Below, one piece after another: positions 60,344 to 64,000 of a DNA stretch of 64,000 nt (position 1 is its first letter; each line of letters starts with the position of its first letter). The translations under genes and the position numbers were made by a program. The DNA is from Hymenobacter artigasi (lineage in GTDB: Bacteria; Bacteroidota; Bacteroidia; Cytophagales; Hymenobacteraceae), in NCBI RefSeq assembly GCF_012275535.1, contig NZ_JAAVTK010000009.1, positions 1 to 64,000 of the forward strand, given 5' to 3'. A model generated the notes under the pieces. That model was not told where the DNA came from and made no database searches. It saw only the letters and a list, made by a program, of their open reading frames with translations.

Positions 60344-61747
60344 CTAGTAGGATTTATCGTCGTAATCGTCAATCAGCAGCCCTTTGGTGCGGGAGATGAT
60401 GTCCTTGAAGAAGCGGCTGGCGGCACCGGGCTCCTTGGCCTTGGCGGGCTGCGGCGCAGGGGCCGCCGGCGTAGCAGCCACCCGGGTTTCTACCGGCGCG
60501 GGCGCGGCCTGGGCTACGGGCGCAGCGGCGGCGGCGTAGTAGGACGGCACGGCTACCTGCTCCTCTTCGTAGCTGGGGCGCGTCACCTGGCGCTCGTCGA
60601 GCGAGTGGTAGCCCGACAGCACGAGGCCCACGGTAGTAGCGTACATCGGCGATTTTACGGCTTCAATGCGGCTCTTGCCGAGGTGCTGGTTGGGGTAGCC
60701 GATACGGGTATCGAGGCCGGTGATGTATTCGGTGAGCTGCTCCAGGTTCTGAAGCTGCGAACCGCCGCCGGTGAGTACGATGCCCGCCGACAGCTTGTCG
60801 TGCAGGCCCATGCGGTAGATTTCGGCGTACACCAGCTCCATGATTTCCGACATGCGGGCCTCAATGATGTAGGCGAGGTTTTTCAGCGAAACTTCCTTGG
60901 GCGGGCGGTTGGGCAGGCCGGGGATGCTCACGATTTCGTAGTCGCTGGCTTCCTGGGCAATGGCCTTGCCAAACTTCACCTTCAGCTGCTCGGCCTGGCC
61001 GGGAGCCACGTTGCAGCCGGTTTTGATATCCTGCGTGATGATGTTGCCACCGAAGGGCAGCACCGCCGCGTGGCGGATGATGCCATCCTTGAACACCGCC
61101 AAATCGGTGGTGCCGCCCCCGATGTCAATCAGGGCCACGCCGGCCTCCTTCTCCTCCTCCGAGAGGATGGACATGGAGCTGGCGAGGGGTTCGAGAATCA
61201 GGTCGGCGATTTCGAGGCCGGCCTTGGTCACGCACTTGTTGATGTTGTTGATGGCCGTGCTCTGGGCCGTGATGATGTGGAAGTTGCCTTCCAGGCGCAC
61301 GCCTTCGTAGCCCACGGGGTCGGAAATACCTTCCTCGTAGTCCACTTTGTAGTCCTGCGGCATCACATGGATGATTTGCGAGCCGGGCTGGGTCACGAGG
61401 CGGTACATGTCCTGCGTAAGGCGCGCCACGTCGTCCGGCCCGATGGTGTCGTGCGAGTTGCGCGTGATGCTGCCGTTGTGCTGGAGGCTCTTGATGTGCT
61501 GGCCGGCAATGCCGACGTTTACCACTCCAATGCTAATTCCGGACTGTTCTTCGGCCTGCCGAATGGCCCGTTTGATGGCGTCTACGGTCTTGTCGATGTT
61601 GAGCACGATGCCCCGCGAAACCCCTTCGGACACGGCTTTGCCCATGCCCAGGATTTCGAGTTTGCCGAACTCATTTTTGCGGCCCACCAGGGCGCAGATT
61701 TTTGTGGTACCAATGTCGAGCCCGACGACGATTTTGTCTTGTTGCAT
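60344..61747 (-). CDS. ftsA: Cell division protein FtsA
   Basis: A 467-residue actin-fold protein that tethers FtsZ to the membrane. KIVVGLDIGTTKICALVGRK is phosphate loop 1, VALIDIGGGTTDLAVFKDG phosphate loop 2, and AGIVLTGGGSQLQNLEQL the adenosine motif. SITRNSHDTIG and the 1C-domain follow FtsA order. The C-terminus has a Pro/Ala linker and a helix with KEPGAASRFFKDIISRTKGLL, the membrane-targeting amphipathic region. Upstream is ftsQ and downstream ftsZ. Confidence 0.97.
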   Translation of the reverse strand: MQQDKIVVGLDIGTTKICALVGRKNEFGKLEILGMGKAVSEGVSRGIVLNIDKTVDAIKRAIRQAEEQSGISIGVVNVGIAGQHIKSLQHNGSITRNSHDTIGPDDVARLTQDMYRLVTQPGSQIIHVMPQDYKVDYEEGISDPVGYEGVRLEGNFHIITAQSTAINNINKCVTKAGLEIADLILEPLASSMSILSEEEKEAGVALIDIGGGTTDLAVFKDGIIRHAAVLPFGGNIITQDIKTGCNVAPGQAEQLKVKFGKAIAQEASDYEIVSIPGLPNRPPKEVSLKNLAYIIEARMSEIMELVYAEIYRMGLHDKLSAGIVLTGGGSQLQNLEQLTEYITGLDTRIGYPNQHLGKSRIEAVKSPMYATTVGLVLSGYHSLDERQVTRPSYEEEQVAVPSYYAAAAAPVAQAAPAPVETRVAATPAAPAPQPAKAKEPGAASRFFKDIISRTKGLLIDDYDDKSY

Positions 61748-61831
61748 AGGATGCGGTGCTGGCGAGCAGTGAAGAAGCGGTGGGTTGGAAGTGAAATTTT
61801 TTGACCTAATGGCCTATTTTTCAGCGAATTG

Positions 61832-62590
61832 CTATTCGCAAATAATCTGATTTTGATATTCGACGTTTACGCGGTGGTACGTGTCCCACCCCAAAACTGA
61901 CGGAATTTGACGGTAAAATACCATAAGCTTTGCGAATTTCTCCGAAATATTTTCGGGGAGCCCGAATTCAATACGTTGGTCGCCCACTTGCTGCGTGAAC
62001 GACATCTTACCGCCGGGCTCAATAAATACCTCCGAGACCTGCGCTTTCCAGAATTCGTGCTCATCCACGTAGCGCAAAAACTCCAGGTAGCGGCGCCCGG
62101 TGCTGTCCTGGAAAAATCCAGTTGGCAGGCTGCCGCCACCGGGCCGCGCCACCATGGCCACACGGGCCGTGAACAGCGGTGACAGTGGCAGGGCGTGCCC
62201 TTCCGCATCGACGTAGGTATCGAGGCGGGTATCGGGGTGCGTGAGGCGGGCAATGGGGCGGTTCTGGCGCACGTCGGCGTGCAGATTGCCGGCTAGGTCG
62301 CGGTACACCTGGGCGTCGCGCACGAAGGGGTGCGCCTTCAGGCGGGCCTCCAGCTCGCGCAGGCGCGGGCCCTCGGGCTGGGTGCCCAGCACGGGCTCCT
62401 TGCCACCCTTGGTGAGCAGGGCCGTGACGCCGCGCTCGGAGATAAAATAATTATCGAACTCGTTGGCAATGTTCACCTTCACGGCATCGACCGAGCGATT
62501 GGACTGGCGCACGGCGGCGAAAGCGCCCAGGGCACCCAGCACCAGCAGGCAGGCGGCGGCAACGAGTAAGTTTCTAACGGTGCGTTCCAA
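61832..62590 (-). CDS. ftsQ: Cell division protein FtsQ
   Basis: A 252-residue single-pass inner-membrane protein (helix about 8-27: LLVAAACLLVLGALGAFAAV), with a periplasmic POTRA-like region (HPFVRDAQVYRDLAGNLHAD) and a beta domain (FIEPGGKMSFTQQVGDQRIE). It lies between murC and ftsA as in dcw clusters. Its start is a TTG at 62590; no early ATG exists. FtsQ connects FtsB/FtsL to the divisome. The primary sequence is divergent, so position supports the call. Confidence 0.85.
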   Translation of the reverse strand: MERTVRNLLVAAACLLVLGALGAFAAVRQSNRSVDAVKVNIANEFDNYFISERGVTALLTKGGKEPVLGTQPEGPRLRELEARLKAHPFVRDAQVYRDLAGNLHADVRQNRPIARLTHPDTRLDTYVDAEGHALPLSPLFTARVAMVARPGGGSLPTGFFQDSTGRRYLEFLRYVDEHEFWKAQVSEVFIEPGGKMSFTQQVGDQRIEFGLPENISEKFAKLMVFYRQIPSVLGWDTYHRVNVEYQNQIICE

Positions 62591-62632
62591 AAGGTGGAGT
62601 GGTGGGGTTGTGGGTTGGTGGGTTATTCTCGT

Positions 62633-62735
62633 TTGTCATCCTGAGCGCAGCGAAGGACCTTATCACGTTCGCATCGACAGAGTTACTGCGAGTTGTACTT
62701 CGGTGATAAGGTCCTTCGCTGCGCTCAGGATGACC
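62633..62735. repeat. Palindromic repeat family B, copy 9 (between murC and ftsQ)
   Basis: GTCATCCTGAGCGCAGCGAA and TTCGCTGCGCTCAGGATGAC are perfect arms, with AGGACCTTATCAC and its complement inside. It lies in the 159-base gap between the murC stop and the ftsQ start, within the dcw cluster. Confidence 0.9.
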
Positions 62736-62749
62736 GACGATTTATGGTT

Positions 62750-64000
62750 TTACTTCCAGCGCTCCGTCAGTATCAGTTTGAGCTGCGGCACCAGCGTATC
62801 AATATCCCCTGCGCCTACCGTGGCCAGCACGTCGAAAGAAGTGTCGGTTTGGGCGGCGGCAAGGGCTTGTTCTTTGGTCACGAGGGCTTTGGTGGGGGCG
62901 GTGATTTCAGCCAGGAGCATTTCGGAATTTACGCCGGGTAGCGGCTTCTCACGGGCGGGGTAAATATCCAATAAAAACACCTCATCTGCAATACTTAAGC
63001 TCTTGGAAAAGCCGGCGGCAAAGTCGCGGGTTCGGGTGAACAGATGAGGTTGAAAAATGACGCGCAGGCGCTTGGTCGGGTAGAGTGCCCGCACCGAACG
63101 CAGGAAGGCTTCGATTTCGCGTGGGTGGTGGGCATAATCATCTAAATAAACGTTTTCGGGCGCAGTCACCACGAATTCAAACCGGCGCTTCACGCCCCGA
63201 TAGGCCGCCACACCGGCGCGGAGCGGCTCCTCTCCTACTCCCTGTAGCTGGGCTACGGCGGCGGCGGCCAGCATGTTTTCGACGTTGTGGAAGCCGGGAA
63301 CGGCAAGTTCCAGGCCAGGCACGGTGCTTTCGGGGCGATGCAGGTCGAAATGGAAGCGGTGGCCCTCGGCAGTGATGTTGGCGGCGTACAGCTCGGGGCC
63401 CTGCTCGGGCGAGAGGCCGTAGCGGATGACGCGGGTGCCGGGCGGCACGGCGGCGGCCACGCTGGCATCGGCGGTATGGTTGAGAAGCAGGGTGCCGCCG
63501 GGCTTAATCTGGGCCACGAACTGGCGGAACGAGTCAATGAGGGCCGACTGGTTGCCGTAGATGTCGAGGTGGTCAGCGTCGGTGCTGGTCACAATGGCTA
63601 CGTCCGGAAACAAGGTCAGGAAGCTGCGGTCGTACTCGTCGGCTTCGACCACGATGGGAACTTGTGCGGTAAGCTTTAGCTTGCCGTCATCCGCCGATGC
63701 TTCGTTTTCTGCATCTTCCTTCTGATTATCAGACGGCAAGCTAAAGCTTACCGCACTACTGCCGGGCAGCAGCAGGTTGCTGCCCAGGTTCACCGAGATG
63801 CCGCCCAGGAAAGCCCCGCAATCCACTCCCGCGTGGTGCAGCAGGTGGGCCACCATGCTGCTGGTGGTGGTTTTGCCGTGGGTGCCGGCCACCGCGATGG
63901 TGTAGCGGCCCTGCGTAAGCACGCCCAGCACCTGGCTGCGCTTGCGGATATCGTAGCCTTCGGCCCGCAGCCAGGCCCACTCCAGGCTATCGGCCGGGAT
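62750..64000 (-). CDS. murC: UDP-N-acetylmuramate--L-alanine ligase, partial (5' end outside), with in-frame repeat insertion
   Basis: The visible 416 codons cover most of MurC, the first Mur ligase, which joins L-alanine to UDP-MurNAc using ATP. IPADSLEWAWLRAEGYD at the right edge continues upstream past 64000, so the GTG at 63931 is not the true start. VAGTHGKTTTSSMVAHLL is the ATP loop, VVEADEYDRSF and DADHLDIYGN are family blocks, DDYAHHPREIEAF and FQPHLFTRTRDF lie in the C-terminal domain. Between LLLPGSS and PIVVEADE there are about 31 extra residues (AVSFSLPSDNQKEDAEN...) encoded by family-D palindrome DNA (63664-63756). It heads the ftsQ-ftsA-ftsZ cluster. Confidence 0.92.
   Translation of the reverse strand: MPADSLEWAWLRAEGYDIRKRSQVLGVLTQGRYTIAVAGTHGKTTTSSMVAHLLHHAGVDCGAFLGGISVNLGSNLLLPGSSAVSFSLPSDNQKEDAENEASADDGKLKLTAQVPIVVEADEYDRSFLTLFPDVAIVTSTDADHLDIYGNQSALIDSFRQFVAQIKPGGTLLLNHTADASVAAAVPPGTRVIRYGLSPEQGPELYAANITAEGHRFHFDLHRPESTVPGLELAVPGFHNVENMLAAAAVAQLQGVGEEPLRAGVAAYRGVKRRFEFVVTAPENVYLDDYAHHPREIEAFLRSVRALYPTKRLRVIFQPHLFTRTRDFAAGFSKSLSIADEVFLLDIYPAREKPLPGVNSEMLLAEITAPTKALVTKEQALAAAQTDTSFDVLATVGAGDIDTLVPQLKLILTERWK
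63664..63756. repeat. Palindromic repeat family D, copy 2, inside murC
   Basis: GTGCGGTAAGCTTTAGCTTG and its complement ending CAAGCTAAAGCTTACCGCAC flank a 47-base loop, matching 31300-31371 in the arms. The 93-base length is a multiple of three, and murC is read in a frame that avoids the TAA used as a stop in copy 1. Confidence 0.92.

Noticed and set aside
63929..63931. GTG at 63931 as the murC start
   Set aside because: Conserved MurC sequence continues in frame to 64000, so the gene starts beyond the window.

Overview
The window looks like a chromosomal piece of a GC-rich Bacteroidota bacterium of the Hymenobacter/Cytophagales type. The evidence is two proteins with type IX secretion sorting domains (7112-8878 type A, 19223-22999 type B/CHU_C-like), Bacteroidota-style -7 boxes (TAnnTTTG) upstream of several genes, a short Bacteroidota-type AMP nucleosidase, several lipoproteins, and no obvious Shine-Dalgarno sequences at most starts. 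I count 51 protein-coding genes and one tRNA gene (Ser, anticodon GGA). No rRNA, CRISPR array, prophage or transposase gene is visible. One gene (murC) is cut by the right edge.

Layout. 1-6.9 kb: an exported phosphatase-superfamily protein, an exported CotH-like protein, a VOC protein, alanine dehydrogenase, an LTA-synthase-like membrane sulfatase and a small Thr-rich secreted protein. 7-19 kb: a T9SS surface protein, a stand-alone HsdR_N-like nuclease domain, AMP nucleosidase, a lipoprotein, an exported amidohydrolase, DinB, an MFS permease, a DUF5602-like lipoprotein, and a Septu-like ATPase/HNH defence pair with an AT-rich core. 19-33 kb: a 1258-residue T9SS protein, tRNA-Ser, asparaginase, malate:quinone oxidoreductase, a tricorn-type protease, two SDRs, a GNAT enzyme and nicotinamidase. 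33-50 kb: two paralogous PAP2 phosphatases, membrane acyltransferase-like, phospholipase C-like and MGH1-like glycosidase genes, an MscS channel, a duplicated SH3 lipoprotein, a VapBC-like toxin-antitoxin pair, urocanate hydratase, an AlkB-like hydroxylase, a Rof-like protein and a DUF4097 protein. 50-64 kb: DUF2975 plus HTH, a serine hydrolase, an MBL enzyme with a membrane tail, formimidoylglutamase, YebC, an acyltransferase, an FkbM methyltransferase, then the dcw cluster murC-ftsQ-ftsA-ftsZ on the minus strand.

The most unusual content is not a gene cassette but a dense set of intergenic inverted repeats that interact with gene ends. Five loci carry short tandem heptamers arranged as inverted arms. 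Each locus has its own heptamer, and each abuts or supplies stop or start codons of its neighbours. At least four other palindrome families (A-D here) recur in intergenic spaces. Family D is the most striking: one copy supplies the stop codons of both convergent neighbours (31300-31371), and a second copy of 93 bp (31 codons) sits in frame inside murC, where it is translated into an extra segment of an essential enzyme. Two copies of family C differ by paired, compensatory changes while keeping a nearly identical loop.

The histidine-degradation genes hutU and hutG are both present but 6 kb apart. The division/wall cluster at the right edge has a heptamer element filling the ftsA-ftsZ gap and a family-B palindrome between murC and ftsQ. 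All functions are read from the sequence and remembered family features. No database search was run.
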